Below are positions 49,438 through 60,727 of a DNA stretch of 64,000 nucleotides, one piece after another. The notes below the pieces were generated by a model. The model was given only the letters and a program-made list of their open reading frames with translations. It ran no database searches and was not told the origin of the DNA. Within the stretch, counting starts at the first letter, position 1, and each line of letters begins with the position of its first letter. The translations under genes and the position numbers were made by a program. The DNA comes from Galerina marginata (taxonomy: Eukaryota > Basidiomycota > Agaricomycetes > Agaricales > Galerinaceae): assembly GCA_023014335.1 (NCBI GenBank), contig JAECYW010000005.1, forward strand, positions 1,922,001 to 1,986,000. Reading direction: 5' to 3'.

Positions 49438-51473
49438 ATGGCAACCAAGGAGGACCAAGAGACGCTGCGACTCCTCGTGCAACATGTCTCTCGGGCATTT
49501 TACGATCCCAAGTACACCATCATCATGGACCAGCTTGCAAGGCATCCCGTGTAAGTATGCGAATGCGTATTTCGTAGAGAAATCGATGACCTGTCTCCAT
49601 AATTGTCTCCCTTGTTCATCTCAACGGGCTTGCCCCTTGTCTATACAAATGTTTTGCATTTTCCTGACCCTTTTGATGCTGTTGCAGCCTGAAGGACGAT
49701 GACTTAGCTGGTCGGATGGGGCTCCAGCCGAAAGAGTTGAACAAGGTCATTGCTGTGTTATCCAATGACTCACTGGTCAAGATGTGCGTAATGTGTTCAA
49801 TCCAAAGCAGATCTGTTGATCATTCGTTTCATACGAATTCCACCTGCAGATACCGCCAAAACGAGCTTAAGGAGGGTGCCCAGCGCAGTGTTGGCAAGCA
49901 ATACTACTACATCGATTATGAACATTTTTGCAATGTTGTCAAGTGGCGAATTGCGAAGATGAGGTTCATCATCGATTCTACCCTGCGTAACGTCTGTATA
50001 TTTCCTTTACTTTTACTCCTTTTCTTTGTCCTCACCACGCTATTTCTTCTGATAGGAACTTGATAACAAAGGCTACATATGTCCTCAATGCAAACAATCC
50101 TATTCTCCACTTGAGGTGGACAAATTGATGGATCTTGCCCTAGGCATCTTCGTATGCGAGATCTGTCACGCGGAGGTGGTGGACAACGAGAATGCGGAGA
50201 GTGTCTTGGGCAGTAAAGATCGGATGCAGAGGTTCAACAACCAAATGCGGTTTATCCGAGAGGGTTTGCAGAGAAGTGAGGCTATGATCCTGCCTGCGTA
50301 TGTTTCTTTGTTGACCTTGTACCTCTTATAAGCTGACCTGGATTTAACATAGGTTCGACGTTGCAGCATGGATTAAAAACAACCCTTCCGAATCGGACAA
50401 GAATAAATCTTCGTCTACACCCAGTGGACTCAAGGTTGCCGGGTCGGATGGTACACGTAAAGATGACGAGGGTGTAGGTGTGATGATGGCGATGGATAAG
50501 GACGAGTCGACGCGCCGGCTGGAAAGGGATGCCGAGGCCGAGGTGAAGAGGCAGCAGAATGCCTTGCCTGCCTGGCATCTGAAGAGTACGATCAGTGGCG
50601 ATCTTACCGCTCTGGGAGTGAAAGAGAGCGTAAGAGAGGCAGCTTTGTTGAACGGTTCAGCTGCACAGATGTCCAATGACGATATCTTGAAAGGCCTTGG
50701 GGTTGTTGGTGGCTCATCAAGGCCGCAAGGCAGTGGTCTACAAGGACAGCCCATTGAAGTTGGGTTGGGTGATGTGAAGCCTACGATAAACGTTGAGCAT
50801 GATTGTAAGCTCGCGTATGTTTTATCGTCTCGCTTTATCCTTATCCTTTTCTGCCAAGTGTACGACCAATATTATGCAAGTCTTGCTGCATCCTCAACCG
50901 CTGCGTCGGCACAGGCGACACCCACAGGCACAGGAGTACCTTCATCGTCTTCCAACTCGCCCGACTTTCCAAACAGCTACTCTCAACTAAACGACGACGA
51001 CGAGGAAGACAGGAAACCGAATGTGGAGTACCTCGATTCGCTGAACGCGTATCGGAAGCGATCAAGAAGCCAAGAGGACGTCGGGGCTGCATCTAAACTG
51101 AAGGCCCCGAAGATGGATGGCGGAACGCCTAGTATGGTGAATGGATATGCGAATGGACTGCTGGGGGTTAATGGGAATGGCTTTGGTCATGTGTACATCA
51201 ACGGGAATGGGAGCGGCTTCGAAACGGAAGACCAAGTTATGCAGAGCCAGGAAGTGGAAATGCCTGATGAGCTGCTCCTTCCAGAGGACGACCCCATGGT
51301 TCTCGGTATGTGTACTTTTGTTTGTTTATTGGTTCCCTGGTACATTGCTGAGCGTCTTCTTTACAGTCAATGGCATCGCGAAGCCATATTCACAGGTCAC
51401 CGAAGAGGATCACGATTTGATGTCGCCCGACGAATATACAGCATTTTTCGAGATCATGCAGGCGCAGTCATGA
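49438..51473 (+). CDS. TFA1: Transcription initiation factor TFIIE subunit alpha, 532 aa
   Basis: TFIIE alpha recruits and stimulates TFIIH at RNA polymerase II promoters. Seven exons: 49438-49550, 49688-49783, 49850-49991, 50056-50297, 50353-50804, 50859-51305, 51367-51473. Residues 1-110 form the winged-helix domain (ALARHPV/LKDDDLAGRMGLQPKEL region and YYYIDYEHFCNVVKWRI). The zinc ribbon follows: CPQC, then CEIC 28 residues on. After it come a helical stretch, a Ser/Gly-rich disordered region and a C-terminal acidic motif ending SPDEYTAFFEIMQAQS, as in fungal Tfa1. Intron 1 is 137 nt, longer than usual here. Confidence 0.93.
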
Positions 51474-52159
51474 CCAACGTGTTTCCTTAGTGCCTTGTTC
51501 CCTTCCACAGCTCCCGTCGATCCATCCTGCTCTATGTTCAAATTCCTTCCCACTTGATTCCATCCAAAAGAAACACGCACGGACATAGTACGACGGGTTT
51601 TTTGGATTTTGTCTACCTTATCAGGTCGCTTTGAGAGTCCTTGTTTCTCTGTGACAGAAGGCATTGTGGGTGTTTGGATTATATGCTGTCCTCCTATCTT
51701 CGAGGATAAAAGATTAGGGTGTGGTACATATGTAGGTTAGTTGTGTACTGGGGGTGTTGTATTTAGATACAGTAGGTTCTTGACTAATAGACGGGGTTTT
51801 GGATGCGTAAACCGGACCTTTAAGATTATTTTGTTGGCTATCCACCGTGCAGCAAATCCACTGAGCTAGTCCTAGTTCCTGGCATCCACTTCTAGCACCC
51901 TATTGGTCGTCAGAACGACATGACGTTTTTAATAACAGTTATCATGTCCGGTGCTCTTCTCTAGCTGTCGTGCCACCTGTGAGCAGGTTTTTTGCGGAAG
52001 AGAATGCTTCTTCAGGGCTTGAGTATTTGGCTTACTGTTTGAAGAGCGATGCAGGTTGGACGTAGGTTGCCGGCATCTTGAGCTGGACGAAATATAAGAA
52101 TGTTTCTGAAGCAAGATGGCGGATACCGCACCTTGAAAACGAGTTTTCAACAGCGGGTA
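51474..52159. other. Convergent gap between TFA1 and the PPR-like gene
   Basis: 3' flanks of both genes. No credible coding sequence, RNA or repeat seen. Confidence 0.5.
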
Positions 52160-54776
52160 CTACATATCCACATGTGCAGGCTGACTCCGTCTTGAAACGT
52201 CAACTCGCGTCTGAATGAACGGGAGCGTCAGAATACTATCAAAGAAGAAAGAAGGAAAAATGAGGACATACCCAGGCATTGTTCACTTTCTTCAGCTCCT
52301 TCAGGTCCGCCAAGGCAGCGTCAAGCAGGTAGTTCTCCCTCCGAACATAGGTATACATCTTGAACAACCTCCGCACGACCTCCTCCGCCGCCTCCACGTT
52401 CCGGCTAATCAGCAACCCGCGCAGCACCGAGACGTAGAAGGGGAGATCCGGCGGAGGCACGCGTACGCGCATTGGCGGCCCAGTCGGCGGGCGGTGGTTG
52501 AATTTCTTCCGGCTCTCTAGCTGGTCAATGATCTCGAAAGCCTTCTCCACGTTTCCTCGCCTAGCGTAGAACCCGGCGAGCTCGGTGTAGATGTACGTGT
52601 GAGGCAGAAGGCGCAGGTCTAGGATGTCCCGCATGATACGAACGCCAGCTTCGGGTCCGTTGGCGGTCATCATGGGCCGCAAAAACGGGGTGAACGAGCT
52701 GGCTTGGGCCATGGGCACCCTGAAGGGCGTATTCCCATCGGCAGTTTCGTCGTTGCGTTGCTGTTCGTAGTCGCGGTCGTGCGCCAAACGGAGGAAGCGA
52801 GCATAGAGATGCTCTACGTCGTGACTGGCGGAAGTTGCCACCAACGCATCCCAGACTGGGATGCAATGCAATGTCATTGGCCATAGTTTCCTGCCACGGG
52901 ATTTTTTGCCGCTGGGGACGTAGAACCGTGTCAGCGGGGGGTCCCGTCCGATTCGTCGCTCATAGTTCATTCGCTTGGCTATAATTTGATTATAATGGTT
53001 GAGAACGTGCTCGCGGGACACTCCGACGAGATAGAAATGGTCGACGAAGGTCTCAATGACTAGATCGTAGTGCTGCAAACGACGATAGAAGAGCATTTCG
53101 GCCAGGATAAATGTCCTGGACACGGCAAGATTGCTCTGGTGTGCCCGGTTAAAGATCATCTGCAAACCTGTTGACCTTCCTGATGACAGGTATTTGTTCA
53201 TGAAATCGACGATGGTGATGGGATGGGGTAACTCTGTTTGCGAGGCCAAAGCATTTTTCAGGTACCGCATGCCTGCAACCAGATTGTCGCCAAAGTCAAT
53301 TGGCCGTCCAAGCCTGCGTTCTTTCACTTCGAGCATGGCTGCTTCGTTGTGGTTTTCGAGGCCCTCCAGCATAGAACGCATCCGCTCCTTAACCTCAGCT
53401 GACTTTGGATAGTGAAGTAGGAAGGCGTAAGTGGATGGCCATAGCTGATATTCGCCGCTGAGAGGGAGGAAATTTTTAATCTCTCTGTGGCGACCACTGG
53501 CTGCGAGTGTTCGGAGGATATTATTGCGGACATAGGTGATAGTTGCAATGCTATCTTCCAGTCGATGAGGTGTACTTTGCACCCAGTAATCCCGGTATGC
53601 CGCCTCGAATTCGTCTACAAATTTCTTGAGGGGTATGGGCTTGGTATTCCGGACAATAAGGTTGAGCATGTTTCCGGTTTGCAGGATAAAACCCTTAGAT
53701 GCATAAATAAGGGCGACGCGCTTGAGCAAGAGGGTATTGGGTATTTCGACATCCAAGAGGCGTCCGGTTATTTGTCTAAGAGGTCGGTGAACAAGCTTAT
53801 CTGAAGGGGGAATGAGGGTGAGCCATGTGAGGAATTGCTCAGCTAGCTGGGAGGAAAGGTGTGGGCTGTCTCTGACAATATGCCAGGCAACCTCTCCGTA
53901 TTTGGGAGAAAGGGGTGCGTCGGTTCCCAGATCCCTCATTTCCTTGAGAAATTGGTAGGCTTGCTCGTAGTTCCCTTCCGCCAGTAGCTTGTCAAGAAAC
54001 CCAGTAGAAAGATGTTCGGAATGTGCAAGATGGTCTGCAGGTTGATAAAACAGGTCTTCCCCTGCTCCATCTTCGAAAATTGACGCATCTTCTGTAACTG
54101 GTTCTGGAAGAAGAGCGGGTAGCTGTTGCTCGACCAGGTCTTGAATAGAAGGTATGGCCACTGTCGCCAGGGCTTGCATGGCGGTGTAGTCGTCCGACGT
54201 CTGTTCGAATACCTGCTTGTCGCTGAGATTCGGTCGTGTTGCGTGCTCCGCAGTGGTCAGCTCGTATTCGAGCTGCGAAAATAGTTCCAGGGTCCCAAAC
54301 TGACTAACGAGAGGCAGAATCTCCGACCTGGCAAAATCTGCGTATCCTCTGGAGGCCGCAGCACTACCCAGTTGCACGAGGAAGTTTATTCGCGGGTTCT
54401 CAGACCCTGCCGGAGCTATGATGTCTTTGAGGTGTCGAAACGCGTCCAAATCTCCCTCTCCTGGCTGGGCCTCCAAAAATTCGGTCAATGCTCGGCTGGC
54501 CTCATCCTGCTTGCCTTCCTCGATAAGCGTAGCAAACCTCCGCAGAGATTGCTGCTTCTCTATGACATCTATTGGAAAGTCTCTAGCTGGTGCATCCACG
54601 GTTTGCGTGGAATTTACGGTCGAGTGACTGAGCCGAGAAAAAGAAAGTGATGCTGTGCTATGTTGGATGTGGGGTGTACTGGAGAGAAATCGACGATTAT
54701 GTAGGCCAGTATTACGGTTTGTTCGTCCTGCACGGACGCATTGCGCGCGAAATAGAGGCCATAAGGCAGGGAGCAT
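52160..54776 (-). CDS. Mitochondrial PPR-like protein, 851 aa
   Basis: Two exons, 54776-52272 and 52210-52160. The 61-nt intron 52211-52271 (CTGAC branch, CATTCAG acceptor) replaces a shorter read-through end. The N-terminus is basic and hydroxylated with no acid residues for about 60 positions (MLPALWPLFRAQCVRAGR...), a mitochondrial presequence. The body is helical throughout. Near the C-terminus are PPR-type helical pairs such as YTELAGFYARRGNVEKAFEI and YVSVLRGLLISRNVEAAEEV. This suggests a role in mitochondrial RNA handling or translation, like other fungal large PPR proteins; the exact target is unknown. Confidence 0.85.
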
Positions 54777-54971
54777 TCAAACGGTGGATGGTTGAAGAGA
54801 GGAAAACATAAATTATTTTGTGACCGGCAGCGAGTCACGTCACTGCACCCTGATGAGGTTGGTTTGGTGCTGTTCGCACTTTTCGACCTGCTCTCATATT
54901 CTGCACGCTGGTCGAGCATCCCGCCTAGAACATCCTATTCTCCATTAATCATACTATATTCTTCCTCTATA
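54777..54971. promoter_or_regulatory. Bidirectional promoter region, 195 bp
   Basis: The only DNA between the start codons of the divergent PPR-like gene (54776, minus) and kinase gene (54972, plus). AT-rich stretches (aacataaattattttgtg; tcctctata just before the plus ATG) lie inside it. Shared control is an inference from spacing. Confidence 0.5.
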
Positions 54972-57900
54972 ATGCAGAACGTATCGGACAGTCCTCCTCG
55001 AGCGCCTCCTATCAAGTATACCGCGCCTCTCGGAACTCGCTGGTCCAAGGAAAAGGCGGCGGCGGGCGGTGCAGCGGCGTTCGATTTGCCAACAGACCCA
55101 AAGAACATTGGCCCATGGATCCTTGGGGAGTGTGTCGGCAAAGGCGCGTCTGGGCGTGTCAAGATAGCCAAACATCGCCGAACAGGTCAGCTTGCAGCTG
55201 TCAAAATTCTGCCCATAGCCCCTCTCGTCAATTCTCGCGCATCTCTGGCTACTCAGCAGGCAAAGTCCGACAAGCAGCGTTTGGGGATAGACAGAGAAAT
55301 TACTATGATGAAGCTCATGAACCACCCCAATATCATGCGAATCTACGATGTCTATGAGGGCGACAAGGAGCTTTTTCTTGTGCTTGAGTACGTAGAAGGG
55401 GGCGAACTCTTCGATTTCCTGGTCAACAGAGGCAGGCTACCGCCTAAAGAGGCTCTAATTTATTTCAGACAGATCCTTTACGGGTTAAACTACGCGCACA
55501 CATTCTCTATTATTCATCGAGATCTCAAACCTGAAAACATCCTCATTGCCTCTCTCTCTCCTCCTCAGATCAAAATCGCCGATTGGGGTATGGCTGCATT
55601 TGCACCTCCTACCCTCCAACTGGAAACCAGCTGCGGATCGCCTCATTATGCTAGCCCGGAGATTGTAAACGGAGAAAAGTACCAAGGAAACGCTACTGAT
55701 ATCTGGAGCTGTGGCGTCATTCTATATGCTTTGCTCACTGGGAGGCTGCCATTTGACGACAAGAACGTTCGTACTCTTCTCTCTAAGGTCAAGAGCGGAA
55801 AGTATGAAATGCCCTCATGGATCGATCCGCTCGCCAGAGATCTTCTCAGTAAAATGCTTATTGTCGACGTGACACAGCGAATAACCGTACGTCGTTACCC
55901 TTCATCAATTTCTCTGCTGTTGCTGAATTCCAAACCGCTTAAAAGATCCCTGAAATCCTGTCTCATCCATGGCTAGTCTCACACGCGGCTATCCCATTTT
56001 CCTCTATGGAAGGTGCTACTTTTACTCTCCTGGCTCCTCCGCTTCCTCCGTCCCCGAGCATTCTAGCGCGCCCTATCGCCTCCCCTGAAATGATTGACTC
56101 TGAACTCTTCTCTTCTTTGCGTATTATCTGGGGGCGTCATACTGATGCCCAAGGAGAATCTATTAAGCGCGATTTGTGTGCTCCTGCCGGTCAAGGCGTC
56201 CATGCAAAGGCTTTCTACTTCCTGCTGGGAAAATACCGGGAGGAGTCTTACCGGAACAGGTCGGACGACATCGAGTACGATTCACAAAGAACATTGGCAT
56301 GTTCTACAATCGATCTCGGGACGCTGAAGTTCAACCTGGGCTGGGAGCTCGACCAGTCTAATTCCAGTGTTCTCAGGAAGTATGAAGTTCCGAAGACGCA
56401 TCGTATCTTCTCGACTCCTCAGGGCTCTTCAGCTAGTACGACATCTTCCACAACTGCCCCTCCTCCCTATCCGTTAATTTCGACGGCTCCACCTGGAGTA
56501 ACTTCTCGCAAGAGAACCTTTACCGACGGAAGCATCTCGGCGAAAGATCGGCCTGAATCTCCGGTTGGACCTCGAAATCCTCTGAAATCTCAGGCTGATG
56601 CATGGAATGGCAATTTGCAAGCTCAGCAAGGAGGTTCGTCTGAACCTGCTGTAGCCCATAATTCTCGCCCGAAGTCCTCTTTGGGAACTGGACGCAGCGG
56701 ACCTCGACCTCCCCCTGCGCGTCGTGGGCATACCTATTCGTCTACGTCGGAAGGGCAGACAAACGACGCGGCGGGAGCGACAGCGATCGGCTTCTCTCAA
56801 CATCTTCAACAGCTTCAGGCTCGAGCCGCTTCTCAGAGGCCGAAATCGTCTATTGGTCCGCCTTCCCCATTCAGTGACGCTGAAAAAAGGGCGATGTTTA
56901 ATCTCTCGTCCTTTACTGCGCCAGCCGTCGAGCCCAACCGCCAGCCGCTTTCTCCGATAACAAGTCCCAACTCGAGCATCATGCTAGGAAGTGGAGAAAA
57001 TAACTTACCCCTTCTGACCGCACCAAAGGTGGAGAATGCGCAACTGCAGCGGACTATGGATGACATCACCCAAAAGGTCAACGACCTCGTCCAGGCGGTT
57101 ACCCAAGCGCCGCCGGGCGTTGGAGAAAATAGGGAGCCGGCGAAGGCGTCTGTCTATTCCAGGATGGAGGAGGATAAGGAAAACCAAAGCATCGATGAGG
57201 AGAGTTGGAGCCATGTGAGCGCCGAAACCGATCGTTCTGGAGGTCTCGGGCTCGGTGTGGGCATTGCCGTAAGTCGGGATGTGGGCAGGGACGTTGCTAA
57301 TGCCGGCCCAACCCCTGTATCCCCCGCGAAAGCAAGGAAGGAGAAAGAGAAAAAAGCAAGACGTATGTTTCACTTTTTTTCTGCAAGGATGTACTAAGAT
57401 GAGCTTAAAATAGCCCCTCCGCTCGAGCTGCCGTCTCTTAATCCAAGAAGGCCAAGTCTAGCTATGTTGGGCTCTCCGATTGCGCTTTCGTCGCCTATGC
57501 ACCAGCCTCCGACTAGCGCTAACAGGATTCTAGCCTCACCGGTCGTCGGAGAGTTCAAGGGCTGGTTTTCCAATCTGTTCAACTGGAAGCAATCAAATGG
57601 CCATGGCGGTGTTCTATATTCGAACGATGATATCCATCGAACCCGGTCAGATGTGGCTCAGATCCTTGACAATCTCGGCATCACGCTATCTACTTCTGCA
57701 GGCGAGGCTTATCGCTCGGAGCTGGCTGAGGTTCTCTTCTGTCGTCTTGACCAACCGAGGGTTGACCCAGCGACCGGTATTTCTCTGAAAAATGTTCGCT
57801 TTAGGGTCGAGTTTCGAGCTGGTCCTGGTCCTTCTGAGCCGCAGACTATGTTGTCGCCTACCATGGAAGAGAATGCGTATTTAATTGCGGCACCGTCTCC

Positions 57901-58207
57901 GAACTCGAGTCAGCTAGTTACTCCCAACGTCGGAAATACTTCGCGATCTCGGGCGAGCATCTTACTAGGTCGCACATCTGCTCATGGAACTCCCCTACCT
58001 AGCCCTATGGGACCCGCCAAATGGGAGCTTCCACCTGGCTGCTTATGCGTCATTCTTCTCGTTCACGAGAAGGGCTCAATGTCGACCTTCAGAGCTGTTT
58101 GGAGGAAATTGAGGGAGGAATATGGCGACGTTGGCACAGGCTATCCATGCTTTAGCCCTCCAATCCCGACTACGCCCTATCCCGAGAACCACAGGATGGT
58201 CATGTAA
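54972..58207 (+). CDS. Gin4/Hsl1/Nim1-type serine/threonine kinase, 1041 aa
   Basis: Three exons: 54972-55886, 55946-57362, 57414-58207. The kinase domain covers about residues 48-315: glycine loop GKGASG 56-61, lysine K78, HRDLKPEN 182-189, activation segment GSPHYASPE 222-230, and the HPWL end. The GSPHYASPEIV activation loop is typical of the Gin4/Kcc4/Hsl1/Cdr2 branch, which acts at the bud neck or cortex on septins and on Wee1. The magnesium-binding DFG is DWG (204-206) here. A long disordered Ser/Pro region follows. The C-terminal about 230 residues, with FKGWFSNLFNW and a beta-rich end, are where these kinases carry a membrane-binding KA1-like domain. I would call it a septin/cell-cycle kinase without assigning one yeast name. 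Confidence 0.88.
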
Positions 58208-60057
58208 ACCTAATCGTGTAGTGTAATTGTATAGGACTTTATTTGGGGCAGCGCCCAGGGTTGAGTGTTACTTTACATTTCAGTTTGACAGCCCATCGGG
58301 CGTTCTTTTGTTGGCAGACCCCTGTAATGACCGCTGGCCTTGAATTTAATATATTCTACCCTGGGATTCTTTTCTGATTCCTTTTGGTCGGGGAGCGCGA
58401 ACGCTTTTTGATTCCGTATGGATTCCGCTCCCGTTCCTTTCAAGTGCAGGCGGCGGGACGAACGGACCGAACACCTCCGAGTCAAAAACGCCTTAAGCGG
58501 TGTTTGTTCCACAAGGCGCTGGTACATACGGAGGAGCCCAAATCGGGCTTGAGAAGGCATGCATTTTCAGAGTAGCAGTCATAAGTAAGAGAGACGCATG
58601 AAAACTGGGCGAGAAGGAGGTCAAAATATGTAGCTCCTTAATCGCCGAAGAGTAGAGGCTTTAAACCCGCACCCTGCCGTTTTACGATGGCTAAACGGGA
58701 ACGCCTCAACACGTGAGACGACTCATCTGTCCGTCGATGCCTGCTGGTTGGGTGGTAGAATTCTATTTTGACAATCAGGCCGTTAGAATCTCAGCAATAA
58801 TTAGTCGGTATAAAATTGGTGATAAATGCAAAGTCAGCTTGTTGGAGAGCTAGGAAAAATGTGATTATCAGTTTAGTCTAATAATGCTTTTAATACGTCC
58901 TCATTCACAGCATTTTTTCAGCGGTAGGCGCAACAGATTGGCGTATATTTGGCGTCTCGACTAGCAACGACGTCACAAGGTAGCTAAAGGCGTTTATACC
59001 GTAGATTAAATCGTGACGGGACAGCTAGAAAATTCATTTCTATGAATGCGGACGAGGACTAACTAGAGCGAAAATAGTTCTTTTTACCCAACCTCTTCAA
59101 GCACGAATCTTGCAGGTCTTTGGGTCGTAAAATGCACTTGTAACAGAGACTAATGGACGGAAGCGGATGGCCAGTGCAGTGCCCTCTGTTCAGTACTTGC
59201 TCTTTTTGGTTGGATCCATAAGTCTACCGATCAGTCAGCTCCATGGCACCAGCCGGAACTCATGGCCACCTTACCTTCGCCTCGCCCCTATCGGTTTGCC
59301 CGTTTGAGGGAATCCGATGACATATTTATGGTGCAGCGCAGTTACACAGCAATCCGAAGGCCTAGGTCACCGCTTGTCACAACATGCCATACGATTCTGA
59401 TAACATCTAGAAATATCGTCCCGAAGCTCCTTGGACCTTGTGGCAATTTATTCTGGTCTGTTGGTTGAACGGTAAGCACCCGGGATATGTGATAGATACA
59501 ACGGCCTTGTCTCTGTTCAACTTGCGCTGTAGGCAAAGACAAGACTTCAGGAATAATTGTTTTGCACCCTTGCGACAACCATCAAAAAGGCCAGGCGTAC
59601 AAACAAAAACAGCCTCGCCGAATCGGTGGTAATGTTGGGGTTTCCCATGTCATGAGAAGTTTTGGACGGAATTGTACGAATCAATGGAGTAAGTAGCATT
59701 TCATCACATTAGCTCCGGCCTCCACGTCTGGTGTGGAATCGGGGGAGCTAATCAATGCACGTGCGGCGACCTAACGCTATCCACCAAAGTGATTAAATCG
59801 GCGATGGTATTGAGTTGTATAGACGTTTTCCTCTGTGCCGGCTTCGAGGTTGGTGTAATAACTAAGAGGGCAGATAAGACGTTGGCTAGTGAAGCTCACT
59901 GTGGGAAAGTAAGGCGTTCGACTTGAGTGGCGACAATGAGGCTAATGTCAGGCTGTATACCAGTTCCGAATAAAGTTAAGTGACTCGAGACGCATCAAGT
60001 CGGGACACCGGCCTTGGAAAGAAGTCCATTCGATAGCTGCTACGGTATTGGTGGCCG
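58208..60057. other. Gene-poor region downstream of the kinase
   Basis: About 1.85 kb without a supportable gene. Short frames on both strands show no domain or splice partners. No tRNA or other RNA seen. Confidence 0.45.
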
Positions 60058-60065
60058 GATAAAGC
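60058..60065 (+). repeat. Left target-site duplication, GATAAAGC
   Basis: Identical to 60720-60727 and directly abutting the element's left end. Eight bases is the duplication length made by hAT transposases. Confidence 0.85.
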
Positions 60066-60719
60066 TAGGGGTGCGCGCCGTACCGTAACGGCGTACGGCC
60101 GTAAGGTTACGGTGGTTCTACGGCGACGGGTCTGCCGTAGCCGTGCCGTAGAGCACAAAACTGGATCCTCGACGGTACGGTCGGCAGTGAAAACGGTAAA
60201 AAACGGCCGTTTACGGGGGTACGGCTAGTTTATTACTTCCGAGCTCTTCGAAGTGATTTTTAACTTAGAAAACAAGATAATAATAAATTTATTGACCAGT
60301 ATGCATCGCCTGGGCACAGTCTACACCGTTCAAACCCTAAATTGTTCAAGTTTAGAAGGAAATCAGCTCGAGCTCTCTGGATTTCACACGACGACCCGTT
60401 TAATGCCCCCGTAGATGGTAAGTTTTGGTGTTTTGGAACGGTTTCATCACCCATTTACCACAAGAATACTATTGCTGCCGCACTACATTTAGATATAATA
60501 CAAAACTCCAACCCATTTAAACAGATTTGAGGGAATTACCTGGGCTATTGCCGTACCGCCGTAAACGGCCGTTTTTTGCCGTATTTGTGCGGTAATGACG
60601 GCGATTTTCCGTACCGTAGCCGTGCCGACATTTGATGACCTCTGAGGCTCACGGTACGGTGACGGTAGCCGACATTCGGTCGCCGTAAACCGTAAATACG
60701 GCGTCGGTGCGCAGCCCTA
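60066..60719 (+). mobile_element. Non-autonomous hAT-type element (MITE-like), 654 bp
   Basis: Terminal inverted repeats begin TAGGGGTGCGCGCCG on the left and, read from the right end inward, TAGGGCTGCGCACCG: 13 of 15 match. TAGGG ends are typical of hAT elements. Both ends are flanked by the perfect 8-bp direct repeat GATAAAGC. The outer 130-180 bp on each side are dense in CCGTA/TACGG motifs, many as short palindromes, as in hAT subterminal transposase-binding regions. Inner arms include aaaaaacggccgtttacgg (left) and its inverse (right, near 60560-60580). The middle is AT-rich and non-coding: no transposase frame, so movement would need a helper element elsewhere. The clean duplication suggests a fairly young insertion. 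Confidence 0.85.
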
Positions 60720-60727
60720 GATAAAGC
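60720..60727 (+). repeat. Right target-site duplication, GATAAAGC
   Basis: Perfect copy of 60058-60065, starting immediately after the element's CCCTA end. Confidence 0.85.
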
